Shown here in pieces: positions 22,794 to 34,462 of a DNA stretch of 64,000 nucleotides (the stretch's first letter is position 1; every line of letters begins with the position of its first letter). Origin of the DNA: Guyanagaster necrorhizus (Eukaryota; Basidiomycota; Agaricomycetes; Agaricales; Physalacriaceae). The stretch spans positions 124,001 through 188,000 of the forward strand of contig NW_025064884.1 of NCBI RefSeq assembly GCF_019112545.1, in the 5' to 3' direction. The notes below the pieces were generated by a model, which saw only the letters and a program-made list of their open reading frames with translations, was not told where the DNA came from and made no database searches. The position numbers and the translations under genes are program-made.

Positions 22794-24555
22794 TTAAGAT
22801 TCATCGCCATCGGCGAGTGCCCACATGTAGTAAACCGCTTTTTTATGGAGTCATGAGCAAAGAGAAAGCAGATGGAATGAAGACATACCAAGACTTCTAT
22901 ATGGCTTCCAAGATATCGTGAGGCTTTCCATTTCTGCGGGAGTAAGCAAGGCACCCCTTGAACAGGTTATCAGCAATCGCGTTTGAGGTGAGCACTATTA
23001 TACGGCATACTTGATCTTTCTCTTCCCTTCGAGGCGGGCTTTCAACGCGGCCACACTAAGCCCTTCAGGTAGAGGCTCTGGCACAAATGAGATGTCTTGC
23101 ACTTTGTGAAGAGTCTTGTTGATTGATGGGGTGAACGCGGGAGGCAGATCGGGTGCTCCTGTATCGGTCTGCGTCAAGGGTGTGGATGGTAAACCTCTCG
23201 GTGGTGCTGAAGAAAGGTCAGGAGTCAATGGTCTTTCTATGTCCGCAACGGAGTTAATATTGTCATTTTCCTCCTCTTCGGATACAGACTTCTTTTTCTT
23301 CGGGGATTTTGACGAAGTCCCCCCGCCTTTCTTATCCTCAGATATCGCATAGTTATATGTGGGAGAATGCAAAGACAGAAACCATCGTATCACTCCACGC
23401 TGGATGCCCAGGTCACCTATTCTGTTCATTAATAAACCATTAACACCTGGTGACGCGAACCTCACCAACAGGCAGAATGTTGGGTCGTCGGAGAGAGAAA
23501 ATCGCAAACATATCAACTGAGAGGAGAGTCATGGACTTGACCTTTGTGATCATAAAACACGACTTACCGGTCCACTATGATGGAGGGAACATCATTCAGC
23601 AGAGTCGTAAGAGTAACGGGGATCGAGCGTACTTTTCCAATACCTTTGACGGCAATTAGCAATTCCGATAAGTCTTCGTCGGTGGCTTTGATCAGCTTTT
23701 CGGTGGACAAACGCCCATCCGCAAATCTACTTGCGAGATCTTGAACTAGATGAAAGGACCCTTTCTATTAGTACCTCGGGTCAACCGCAGAACGGAAACA
23801 AACCATATTCCCCCTTGCGTTCGCTAAGACCGGCGGAACGAAGGATGGAAGGATCTGTAGCAACCACCTGCTCAGGGCTTGGGAAAAAGGATGTTGCAGA
23901 GTTGTCACTGTCGAGATATACCTCAATTACTAGAAATACTTTATCTTGAACGGCACAAACGTGTAATCCGTGACATTCTCCGGGAGAGATGGGTCATATA
24001 TCCGTTTGAACTTGTGATTGATAGAGCGCGCAGCTTTCCAAGATATCTGTTGAGCTCTATGGAATATCAGGGAGCTGAAGAATCATGGCCGGACAGTGTA
24101 AGTACATTATGGAGGTTGCGAGCGATCTGGGCAATGTTATAATAAGAATTTTTGTCCTTAGTTTTAACGAAATGGATGAAGAAAAACCTAAATGGATGTA
24201 CTTGTTCAAGTACCTCGAAAGGTGTGCACCTTAGCTTTCCAAAAATGTCTTCAAATCGGGGATCTGCTCTGATGAGGTGCTGTTTCGCATCGTCAAAAGA
24301 GAACGAGAGCTGTGCTGGTATCAACGCCGGCGCTGCACCACAGGGTAGTGACACGCTTGGGGGTATTTGCTGCTGTACAGCATCTTGTGCCGCCTTGGGT
24401 TTCTTGGCCTTGGCCTTGGTTGATGTAGGTGCTTTGCGTTTCGTTGCCATCTGTACGATCTCTATAGGAGCACTACTAGCTAGAGAACGCGTCGAGGAAC
24501 GCGTCGCTGCAGGCATTGTGAGTCTAGATGAGGGAAACCGAGCAAGCTTCAACAT
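22794..24555 (-). CDS. MAG1: DNA-3-methyladenine glycosylase (AlkA/Mag1 type)
   Basis: Removes alkylated purines to start base-excision repair. A Lys-rich nuclear-type N-terminus is followed by HLIRADPRFEDIF, the AQQISWKAARSI helix, and the helix-hairpin-helix AVKGIGKWTVDMFAIF leading to the catalytic Asp in LPVGDLGIQRG. At least nine introns are needed; one exon is only 7 nt (TGGACCG, 23568-23574) and codes for the Trp-Thr of the hairpin helix. A charged, low-complexity insert sits between the HhH core and the last helix (WKPYRSLAVYYMWALAD), as in many basidiomycete Mag1 proteins. The stop codon lies 29 bp from that of the convergent helicase gene. The first ATG (24555) is used; two more in-frame ATGs follow closely. 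Confidence 0.88.
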
Positions 24556-24625
24556 TCAAATTCAGGAATATCATAGCTACCATTTATAAGTACCCGGCTT
24601 ACAGCGGAAACGATGAGTCATTGGC

Positions 24626-24639
24626 CCCCCCCCCCCCTT
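24626..24639 (+). repeat. Poly-C tract
   Basis: A run of about twelve C bases, 125 bp upstream of the PBI2-like start. The length of such runs is often unreliable in assemblies. Confidence 0.6.
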
Positions 24640-24764
24640 AAATGCCGCATTTCACCCGCCCGAGGGCTGTGCTGTGCCCGTTAACCAATACCACCAGCAT
24701 TCGTCGTTTCCTTTTTCCCCTCCGCCTCTCTTCTTCTGCCAGTCCCCCTATAGCTCATATAAAT

Positions 24765-25202
24765 ATGGCAACAAGTAAGGTTCCCCAGATTGGATTTGCG
24801 AATTTTCTAAGGCAATCCTTTGTTATAGAGTACATCGTCATGTTTAAGGACAATGTCTCTGAGGATCAAATTAAAGAGTACGCTGCTCAGGTGAACAACG
24901 GAGGTATGTTGCTTCTAGCAATTCCTACCTCCTTCAATGATTAGTCTTGCTTCCAGGAGGAGAAGTAACCCAATTCTACGGCATCATACCCGTACGTATC
25001 AAAGTCCATCTATCAACCGTATCCTGAGGCTCTCTTCAAGGGATTCGCCGCTAAGATTACCGAAGACCAGTTTCAGCAATTCCAGTCTCTTCAAGGCGAT
25101 ATCATCGAGTCCATCGGTGTGTTCGATTCGTTTACATTGCTTCATCCCAGACTCACTTATGATGCAGAACCTGACCAGATGGTCACCACCCAGTCTGAGT
25201 AA
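24765..25202 (+). CDS. PBI2: Peptidase inhibitor I9 / Pbi2-like proteinase B inhibitor
   Basis: A small cytosolic inhibitor of vacuolar proteinase B, related to subtilisin propeptides, of about 80 residues. The first coding exon is only 10 nt (24765-24774) and is joined across a 54-nt intron (24775-24828) to give the classic start M-A-T-K-YIVMFKDNVSEDQ. Later exons carry GGEVTQFYG, LFKGFAAKITEDQ and IIESIEPDQMVTTQ, all family marks. The 54-nt intron is stop-free and 3n, so a longer reading from 24642 also stays open, with a presequence-like N-terminus. I prefer the short form because its length and first residues match the family. Confidence 0.85.
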
Positions 25203-25533
25203 ATGTATATACCTGTCATGCTTAATGCATGTTTAGTTACCTTGTACCATGTAACGGTCCTTATATCATATGTTGTAATATGTTGTGCTTATCTACCACT
25301 CTGCCTCTCAAAGCATCAATTCGTGGAAAATAAAAAATCATGCAAAGTCCGTTTCCTTGGTCTAATACGATACTGTAAAGTGTAATGAATCCATGTATAC
25401 TAAAAAATATGAAATAATAAACTTGAGAATGGATGCGAATAAATACTGTGTCTCGTTCATAATCGTCATCGTGATCGTGGTCCATAATACGACATCAAAG
25501 AGATATGGAAGGAAAATCATTAACGAGGGCATA
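25203..25533. other. Convergent intergenic stretch
   Basis: AT-rich 3' flanks of the inhibitor gene and of the opposing unknown gene. Nothing further recognised. Confidence 0.5.
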
Positions 25534-27376
25534 CTAAATCATAGGTGTAACCAGAGCGGCAGGCGAGGTACGAGGAGCGATGGATTCCGGGGAAGAGGAC
25601 GGCGTAGTGACCATGACTTTCGGGATCAGAGTCCTGGAGTTCTCGGGCTTATCAGCAGCTGTCAGTGTGAGGACGGGCAGAGGGCCAGGCGCTGGTGGAG
25701 ACTCTTGCCTTGGTGGACTAGGAAGTACTGGCGTAGCAGGAGCTGTATCTGATTCGTCTTGCTCCTGCGGTGACATTTCTACAGAAGACATTAGGCCAGC
25801 AGGCGGAGGGTTAAAATCCCACGGCCTTGGTACCTATATAGAAGTGTCAGAAGAATAGCAAAACCAGGGCAAATGACTTACCATGGCCGCAGGCATGATC
25901 CTATGCACTATGTTAGTGAGGAAGACAATGACTAGGCTGGTGAACGCACCAAGTTGCAGCACAGACAACTCCGCGACCTTTATTCTGCGCCTTGATGGCG
26001 TCGAATTCAAAGTCGACGAATTGAGAAATGTATCGAACAAAAGGCAAGATCTCTCGCGCGCCGTTGCTGACCAAAGCCAGGGCAGACATAAAATTGACGA
26101 TGGCGTTGGATATTGAATGCACGTTCTGAATTGTTGTGAGGATTTGCGTAGCAACGGTGAACAGAACAAAAGACTTACGCCTAGGTAAGCTAACGTTGGA
26201 GGAGGAAGCGCGACCTCAAGACCCCACCAGTCTAGAATGCCTGAGAAGACTAATCGACGCGAGGGAAAAGAAATGCGTACAGGTCAAGACAGACATCCTA
26301 TCAGTGGGAGGATACACGCCTTGGTAATAAGGATAAGTTAGAGCGTTTTCGGACACTTTTGATTACAGACCTGTATGATCAGGAAGCACTGCTTTGCCTG
26401 TCGCATATCCTAAAGCCATCAGTTGAGGGGTTATCTGCTGGATACCGTTGAGAACCGTTTCAGCCGTGGGTACTGCGCCAGCCAAGAGACCCTCCCCATC
26501 ACCCGGTTGACCCAACCCAAGGTCGGGAGACCGGATGAGATCAACGATGTGCATTTCGTCAAACATTTGAGACAACTTGTCGGCCGGTGCTGCGGCTACG
26601 CTAAACTCGCCAAACGTCTGTTTCTCTGACACCCCGACGTCGGAATTGATTTGAGCAAAGTGAAGTTCGTGCTCCCGCTCATCAGTGTTAGCAAGGCAAA
26701 CAGCACGTATAGGGCCCTTCTTCCGACGCGGAGGTGGCGAGACCTGCATTGTCAAGTCCTCAACTGAGAGGTCACGGAGGTACGCAATGACCCTGTTGGC
26801 GGTCTTGGGCTTCATAAGCTCAGACTTGACCTGACTCACCATGGGCTTTGCTGGAGAGCCCTTGGTTGACCTGCCGCCCTGTCCGACGATGAGAGCGCGT
26901 ACGACCTCTGCCGACTGCTTGGCCCGCTTGTCCGACTTCGCCTTGGACGACAAGAGGAAATGCTTGGACAACGCCGCCGAGGATGCATCAACCTTCTTCT
27001 CGTGCTCCTCTGCGGCGGACAGTGAACGCTTGTGGTCGTTATGATTACGCCGGCGTCGCCCAAACGGATAAAATGATAAGTGACGTTTTTGTGTCCGAGG
27101 GAGTGCCGTCTCTTCCATCGGGAAAGGCCCGGGCATGATATCAACTGTCACCTCGTCGCTCGACATCACATCAGCCGATACGGACTGCTGGCTACGTGGC
27201 TGGTATTCGGAATTCGAGCTGATGGGCAAAGGTCCCGCCGAGGATTCGACTTGGGCATCCTGCGATGACCCCAGGTCTTTGACGACGACAGTCTGCAACT
27301 TTGACGAGTAGTGGAAGTAGGTGAAGAAACCCATGGCGTTGGAGACGACGAAGACGACGGTGGGGAGGAGAGCCAT
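25534..27376 (-). CDS. Membrane-anchored protein of unknown function
   Basis: I do not recognise a family. The first exon starts at ATG 27376 with a hydrophobic segment (LLPTVVFVVSNAMGFFTYF) that could be a signal anchor, followed by a long basic and Ser-rich region (RRRRNH, KAKSDKRAKQ). The middle is better ordered: a VIAYLRDLSVEDL segment, then helices around VLNGIQQITPQLMALGYATG. Across four introns follow CILDWWGLEVALPPP, NVHSISNAIVNFMSALAL and FVRYISQFVDFEFDAI, and a Pro/Ser-rich tail. The ordered core looks like a conserved domain. An out-of-frame upstream ATG at 27443 opens a frame overlapping the start and might act as an upstream ORF. Confidence 0.6.
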
Positions 27377-27627
27377 CCGGCCCAAGGGCCCTTTTGATGC
27401 TTCTAGGAAGAAGGGCCGTGGGAATGTTTTCCTCCGCCGACATTATTCGGAATAGGAAAATTGCTCAGCACTGCGTAATGTTTGCTCGTGGAACCCCATG
27501 CTTCAGCCTGTTCCCCTCAAATAGAGTCATTCGGGTATCGTCCATGATTCACTTCCCTTGCTCAGCCTGATCTCAATTCTCTCTCTCTCTTTTCCCCTCC
27601 GAATCTGCCTTCGCTAAATCAGTCTCT

Positions 27628-29046
27628 ATGACGTCTGATACATACCATCCTAATAAGACCTTCAAGGACGTTGTTAGGTTCGTCTGCTGTGTCGACCTCA
27701 CGTCCCGCAAATCGCTCATTTCTTACTTTTCACAGGCACTTTGCTCCAGCATGGTTCGCCGTCATCATGGGTACAGGCGCCATTGGCACCCTATTCCATG
27801 CTTTCCCCTACGGCACTGGTTCTCAGGGATTAAGAATAATGACACTCATATTCTTTTTCCTCAATTTATGTCTTTTCATCGTCTTCTGCGCCATCTCCCT
27901 CGTCCGTTATATCACGTTCCCCGACATCTGGGGTATCATGATCCGGCACCCTGTCCAGAGTCTTTTTACCGGTACTTTCCCTATGGGCGCCATCACGATC
28001 TTGAACATCGCTGTCAGCCTTATACACGACGACTACGGTTTTGGTGGTGAGCCATTCTTGTACGTCCTGTGGGCCTTCTGGTGGTTGGACGTGATAAGCT
28101 CCTTCCTTTGCTGCTTTGGCGTCATGCATTTTATGTCAGTCTGCTATGAACTTGTACCTTAGGCCATTTTATTTACGCATTCCATAGGGTCACGGCTCAG
28201 AAGCACTCGTTAGAGTCCATGACATCCGTTTGGCTTCTACCCGTAGTCACCTTGATTGTCGCATCAGCAGGTGGTGGAGTGATAGCTCCCTCGTTGTACA
28301 AGTATTCGGTGAACCATGCAGTTATCACTGCTACGTTCTCCATATTCATGGTATCCATCGGTCTCTCCATTGCCTTGATGATGTTGACCGTGTACCTGCT
28401 CCGTCTTGTCGTCCATGGCCTTCCAGCTGGTGCGGGAATAACATCCGTGTTCCTGCCCCTCGGTCCCACAGGCCAGGCAGGATACTCCATACTACTACTT
28501 GGGCAATTCTTCAAATCCGCATTGCCTCTTCACTACGGAGATTCCGAATTATTGAATGCTGAGGCGACTGGGGCCACGGTTCATGTTATCTGTACCATCA
28601 TTTCCTTGGTTCTATGGTCCCTTGCATCCATGTGGTTATTCTTTGCCGTTCTCGGTGTACAGAATGTCCTCCGTCAAACTCGGATACCCTTCAAGGTACA
28701 AATATGGGGCATCATTTTCCCGAACGTAAGTCGCTTCTTTTCTTTCTTACTGCCCTCAACTCAGAGTTTACAGGGTGTATACGCAAACCTTACTCTGAGT
28801 CTCGCAAGCACTTTTGACTCACCGTTCTTCCGCGTCTGGGGTTCGATTTACTCTGTCGCGACGTTGATTGTCTGGTGCTTAGTTGCGTCACGCACGGTCA
28901 TGCTGGCATGGAACAAGGAGATTTTTGAGGCTCCGTGCTTGGGTGACATAGATATGGCTCAGAAGTGCAAGGAGAAGGATCTGCAGGCAGCGAATCCCGG
29001 CTGCACCAACGGAAGTAGTAGTACCGATACTGTACATTTAACGTGA
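27628..29046 (+). CDS. SSU1: SSU1/TDT-family anion (sulfite or dicarboxylate) transporter
   Basis: A plasma-membrane protein of the tellurite-resistance/dicarboxylate (SLAC1) fold, which includes yeast sulfite exporter Ssu1 and S. pombe malate permease Mae1. The opening HFAPAWFAVIMGTGAIGTL and the later LPLGPTGQAGYSILLLGQ are diagnostic, and about ten hydrophobic helices are visible. Three introns: 27678-27735, one near 28136-28190, and a 48-nt stop-free 3n intron at about 28725-28772 (GTAAGT...TTACAG). If the last were retained it would insert 16 residues into a helix. Which anion is carried cannot be told; Ssu1-like efflux is my first guess because of the GPTGQAG motif. Confidence 0.85.
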
Positions 29047-29423
29047 CCTGCTTTATCACACATTAGATAGGATGAGAAATTTTTGTATTCATACCGTGAC
29101 TTGTTCACTTGAATTCGGAGTGAAGAACATTTGGTTGACACGGGAAAAACGACGATTTCCGAATTCGGCACTCTGCCGACGCTCTTGTCGTCCTGCACTC
29201 ATGATCCCGGCACGACAGCCCTCCCTGCCCTGGGCCCATCTCTGACCTATTTTCTCTCTGCCATCATTCTGCTGCCACATTCACTTCCCAAAGTTGGGCG
29301 GAATCCGTTCTGGATCCATTCCATTACTGGACTTCAATTCGGAAATCGGCTGAAGCATTCGGATTGTATCAGTATTATCGGAATCCCCAGTCCTGTGCGC
29401 TCCTGAAGTGTATAAAAGCAGCA
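29047..29423. other. Intergenic promoter stretch
   Basis: About 380 bp between the anion transporter and the next gene. A TATAAAAG sits near its right end; nothing else recognised. Confidence 0.5.
29411..29418 (+). promoter_or_regulatory. TATA box of the metallo-beta-lactamase-fold gene
   Basis: TATAAAAG, 6 bp before the ATG at 29424 and 27 bp before the in-frame ATG at 29445. The closeness argues that translation starts at 29445 or later. Confidence 0.45.
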
Positions 29424-30770
29424 ATGACGAGTCTTACCCCAGCCATGCAATTCACCAAGGTTGCCTTCTGTTCTTCAAGTCCAGCGTGCCTTCGTTCCCT
29501 CGTAAGGCCCTTTCTTTCTTCTTCCAGAGCCCGTCTTTCCACTCGAGTCCTTTCGAACGTCACCTCTAGCTCTCATTCCATCCCGCAGCATAGCAGAACT
29601 ACCCAGTTTTGTCGAACAATGACCACTACCTCTGCAGCTAAACCCAGGACGTACACCAGCAATGAACCCGGGAACGCAGAGATAAACTGCTTCTTCGAGT
29701 CCCAGACGTCAACATGGTAGGCCAGGTCTCTTCTCGCTTCCTTAGAGCATTTTGACTTTGTGTTCTAGGCAGTATGTAATCTCGGATCCTGCAACCCTAC
29801 AAGCCGTACTCGTTGATACCGTCCTGGACTACGATCCTGCTGCCGGAAAGGTTTCCACAGAATCCGCTGACCAGCTGCTCGCGTTTATAAAGAAGAAGAA
29901 CTTGAAGGTTTTGCGTATCTTGTGCGTAGCAACTCATTTGTAATTATTCATAATTCTCATGGTCACGCAGGGAAACACACGCGCATGCGGATCATCTCAC
30001 TGCTGCTCAGTATCTCAAATCAAAGCTTCCAGGAGATGTGCCCGTATGCATCGGTTCTCGCATCACGCAGGTTCAATCAAATTTTGCCCCAGTCTACGGG
30101 TTAGAATGGAGCACATTTGGCGAGACCTTTGACATTTTCCTGAAGGATGACGAGGAGTTTCCTGTTGGGAATCTCACTTGTCGTGTTATCCATCTTCCTG
30201 GTCATACTCCGGATCATATTGGGTACGCGATCGGAAAGGCCGTTTTCACTGGGGATTCCATCTTTCTTGTGCGTAGTCTTACTTATTCCTTAACACATGG
30301 TTCTGACTCTGTTGCCATACCATAATAAACAGCCTGATGTTGGTTCTGCAAGAGTAGATTTCCCTGGTGGTGATGCCAAACAACTATATGCCGTGAGTGC
30401 GGTGGTCCTCTGTGTTTAGATGCTCTTAATATGTCATCAAATGTAGTCTATGAATCGTCTTCTGTCCCTGCCCGAGGACTACAAGTTGTTCGTTGGCCAT
30501 GACTACCCGAGTTGTCGTAACTATAACTGCGTCACTACCGTGGGCGAGCAACGGAAGCTCAACAAGCATGGGAAGGTTGGTACCACCGAAGAGGCTTTCA
30601 TCCATTTCCGTAAACAGAGGGACGATACCCTCGGGGCTCCCAGACTCATTCATCCGTCGCTCCAAGTCAATATACGTGCTGGCAGACTGCCTCCGGCGGA
30701 CACAGAGGGGCGTGTATGGATGAAGATACCCGTTAAATACACAAGTGATGTGGAATTCTCCGAGTGCTAA
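29424..30770 (+). CDS. Mitochondrial metallo-beta-lactamase-fold hydrolase (persulfide dioxygenase-like)
   Basis: A glyoxalase II/ETHE1-type protein. The N-terminus has a Ser/Arg-rich mitochondrial presequence (ACLRSLVRPFLSSSRARLST). The mature part starts near EINCFFESQTSTW, then the metal motif ETHAHADH (rebuilt across an intron), GHTPDHIGY, FTGDSIFLPDVGSAR, DFPGGDA and FVGHDYPSCRNY, which place it with the ETHE1 persulfide dioxygenase group that oxidises glutathione persulfide during H2S breakdown. Four introns are present. The start may be 29424, 29445 or, without presequence, 29620. No rhodanese domain follows. Confidence 0.83.
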
Positions 30771-31916
30771 TTATAATAGTTCTTTTCTTCAGCATTGTGG
30801 GTACAAAATAAGCCGAGGAAGCGCTTGGCAAATACGCGTCCGCTCTCCCAACTCGGGGAACAGAAATGCGTCCTTTATATATCCATATCTAATACATGTC
30901 CTTTTGCGCTATGACTTATCCTAGATGTACCAGAGGATTTTTTTCTAGTCCCAGCGTCCTTGTTCTCCAATGTCGAAGAATATGAGAGCCCGACGTTCGG
31001 CCGGTGTGGCCTGAGATAGGCTCGCGGAGTTTGTATCGGAAACAACCTGGGCGTGCCAAGAGCTAGTTCAATGGGCGCCAAAAAATGCTGTTAGACGTTC
31101 GATGGAACATCATGAGCATGCACAACATCAGCGATGACAGCGGAGGTACATTTTGGTTCAGCCCTCTACAGCCTGATGAAATTCCGGAGAGTTTGGCGTC
31201 TACGACAGTGGTCATTTTGTAAATGCATATAGGTGGAATGATCGAAGTCAAGGGGAATACGCCGCAAGACTTGGGAAATTTTTTCGAATTATTTGTTCGT
31301 GAAGAGAAACCATAATAAGTATGTGCTGCTCGTGGGATATTGCATCAGTGTCCGCACATACAGAAGTTCCTGCTTCTGTTCCTTCTCCTGCAAAGTATTT
31401 GACAGCGGAGAATAGCTGAAACCGATGTAACAGCCGTGCAAAATTCCAAGACGCGTTTGGAAACCTGTAAGGAACTAAGACGGTGTGACGCACAGAAATC
31501 CGGATTGAGACCGGCAGAGATTCACAGTCTTCAAAAGCGCCTTGTTTTTGGAAAGCATAAAACAATCTTTGACAACAGAATCCAGTAGAAGACCAGCCTG
31601 AGCCAGATGATGCGGTCCGCTGTTCAATCCCATAAGTAACGTGATCGCGAACCAATTTGAATTTGGGCCTTTTTAGAATTTGTCATTCGAAGTTGGAAGT
31701 AAATATCACTAGCTGATTATCATCGATTAGCGCGCGCCTACGTTACTAAGCGCTCAGAAATTTTTATCGACTTTCCAGCCCTGGCACAAAAAATCGAACG
31801 ATACTTCCACGTGTACTTAAAGGATTTGGAGCGCAAGTTGCAACACAGTGACACGAGTTCACACGTCCTTTTTTCTTCCTTGTTTGAGCCCGAACCCTCT
31901 TGTTTGCTGCACAAGA
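30771..31916. other. Intergenic stretch, no gene recognised
   Basis: About 1.1 kb. Minus-strand open frames at 31248-31655 and 30875-31081 are not protein-like and lack splice structure. Confidence 0.5.
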
Positions 31917-34462
31917 ATGCCTATTCATGCTGCGAAACATCAAGTTGGCTCTCGTAAAGGACTCGACGACAAAATAAATAAATCCGATCACCAGGTATCT
32001 CTCAGACATTGCCTGGTAGCGTTGGGCACTATCTTGCTCGCCACACTTGGCTTTCTCCTTCGGAAGCGTTTCTTCTTGGAACCGGCCGACTCGTATGTAC
32101 TGTGCTCGACAAACGGAAAACAAATTCATCTGGTTGATGAGCAAAATTCCCTAGTGGAGTGCTTGGTGGTCCATGGTTCGTATATACAGGACGTTGGAGA
32201 CTTAGGTACGCAATCTCAAGGTTTTGAGATGACGGTCACTTATCGTCAGCCAGCGGACATCCAACAGCGTTGGACTTACAGCCAGGAGAAAGCGTTGCCG
32301 ATCTACTATACGCAGCCTGGGTCCATCATTGTGCCGGGAATGTCGGGTTGGTCGCGTTTCACTGCTGGAACGGGTCCTCGTGTTTTACCGTCCTACAGAC
32401 TCTCATGCACACATTCTTGAGTACGGCGCTAGCAGAATTATCCCTCTCAACCAAGGCAAAACAATCAAGGGTGCGTTTCGCAGAACGCAGTTCATACAAC
32501 GTTCATTTATTTTCGATCCAGAGGTCGTCATGTCTGTCAGAGATTATATAGTTTCAGATCCCGACATTAACAACAACAAGTCGAAACTAGTGCAAGGCTG
32601 GGGATGGGACCATACTGTGTGGTCCGAAGGCCGCTGGCCGACTGCCGTACGTTTTGTTGCGTCTGCGTCTGCTTCGCTCATGAAACTACAAAAGGATGAC
32701 TTGGATGCGGATCCTGACATCCACGGACGGCCTATAATTCTGCAAAGCAAGGACGGTCACGCAATCTGGGTCTCTCGCGCCACTTTGGATGATAATGGTC
32801 CTTATCCTGAGCACGTTGACGGCGGTGTGATTCAGACGGATTCAGATGGAAATCCCAGTGGTAAGTGAAACTCTTTCGTAATAATTCTCTTAATGTCACA
32901 TTTTCATGTAGGACTGTTCCTTGACAATGCCCAAGATCTCATTCATAAACCTGAAGCCACCGACGCTGACCTTCACTCCCTTTTTTCTATTACCGTTCGA
33001 GATGCCCTCGCTTATGGTTTAACTTCAATTCACGACGCGGCACTTGCGCCAGAGTCTTTAGCTTTCTTCAAAAGGCAAGCTCTACTGTGCATTCGTTTCA
33101 CATTTCTTCATATATGGGCAACAGGCAAGCAGAAGAGGGAACGCTTCCGGTACGTTGGAAAATGTGGACATTCCGATACATCTTCGTTTTGCTATCTGAC
33201 ATTATAGATTCGAATCTATGGAATGACTTATTTCAATGAAAGCGGCGAGTATTGGGGAGATCGTGTCGTCCCTCTTATTAACGCGGGAAATGGACGACTT
33301 CACTGCAGAAGTGTGAAGATGTTTGCTGATGGTACGCAGAAACATATTCTGCTTTGTGTGATGAAGATCTTCTGAACCGAAGCATTTAGGTGCTCTCAGA
33401 ACTGGAGGTGCCGCAGTAAGTGCACACCAGTTTTGATCTCCATGTTACTACGACTATCGTATATCCAGCTTTATGAACCGTATACTGACAATCCTAGTAC
33501 GAATGGTTTTATGCGAACACCGCCTGAAATCATCAACAAGGTCATTCCCCGTTTTCTCGGAGACGGATGGCAAGTCGTGCGTGTATTTATAATTCATAAT
33601 AGTTCTTGAAGGGTAGCTAAATATATCTTGCATGGAGAACATCCACGCCATAGGTGATCGTGCCAATGGCATTGTTTTGGACGCTTTTGAAGAAGCATTA
33701 TCTGACGTCGACGTCACTACTCTCCGACCACGGTTGGAACATGCCCAGCTACTGACTGAAGCTGATATGAAGCGAATAGGAAAACTTGGAGGTAGGAAGC
33801 AGAGCCTCATCTCCAAGGTAGTTAGACTCAGGCCCGTTCTAGTTATTGCCAGTGTGCAGCCGACACATGTGTATGCTTTTCCGCAGACATTGTATAACAT
33901 ACTGTTGACGAGTCTTTTCCGCAGTATTGACGATATGTGGTATGCTGAGCAGCGCCTGGGATCGGAACGAGTCAAAGGATTGTATGCTTTTCGCAGCATT
34001 CTCAATAACAAGGCGAGAATTACTCTGGGATCAGACGCCCCAGTAGAAGGTATAAACCCTTTGGCAGGGTTCTATGCCGCTATCACGCGTTTCTCAGAAG
34101 ATGGAACGTCACCTCACGGACCTGATGGCTGGTTTGTGTGCAATACCTTTAGAAGATTCAAAGCTTACGTGCCGTCGTAGGTTCCCAGAACAGCGCTTAA
34201 CTAGACAAGAAGCGCTCAGAGGTAAGGTCAAGACTCTGTCAATGGACTGTGTATTCACCTTGCGTATCCTGAAGGCATGACTATTGATCCAGCATACGCC
34301 TCCTTTACGGAGTTGACTTTGGGATCACTGCTGCCCGGGAAAAGAGCCGACTTTGTAATTCTTTCCCAAGACATCATGTCTGTCGCGGTGGATAAAATTT
34401 TGGAGAGCAGAGTAATAGCGACAGTGTTAGATGGAAGGCCTGTTTATGGTTCTTTTCTGTAG
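31917..34462 (+). CDS. Membrane-anchored YtcJ-type amidohydrolase
   Basis: A metal-dependent hydrolase of the amidohydrolase 3 family with an N-terminal membrane anchor (CLVALGTILLATLGFLL). Catalytic marks: GSIIVPGMSDSHAH (metal His-x-His, rebuilt across an intron), LQSKDGHAIWVS, NIHAIGDRAN, LEHAQ, and ITLGSDAPVEG (catalytic Asp). More than a dozen short introns are needed. At least five of them, including 48-, 51- and 54-nt ones, are stop-free multiples of three. One intron (33075-33124, 50 nt) starts GCAAGC and is a GC-AG intron whose two ends share an 8-bp direct repeat, AGGCAAGC. The natural substrate of this family in fungi is not known. Confidence 0.85.

Noticed and set aside
27671..27740. 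Alternative N-terminus for the SSU1-like protein reading through the first intron
   Set aside because: It depends on a non-ATG start; the spliced join from ATG 27628 is canonical and leads directly into the family motif.
31248..31655. Minus-strand ORF upstream of the amidohydrolase as a gene
   Set aside because: Composition is not protein-like, no domain, and no donor or acceptor pairs to extend it.
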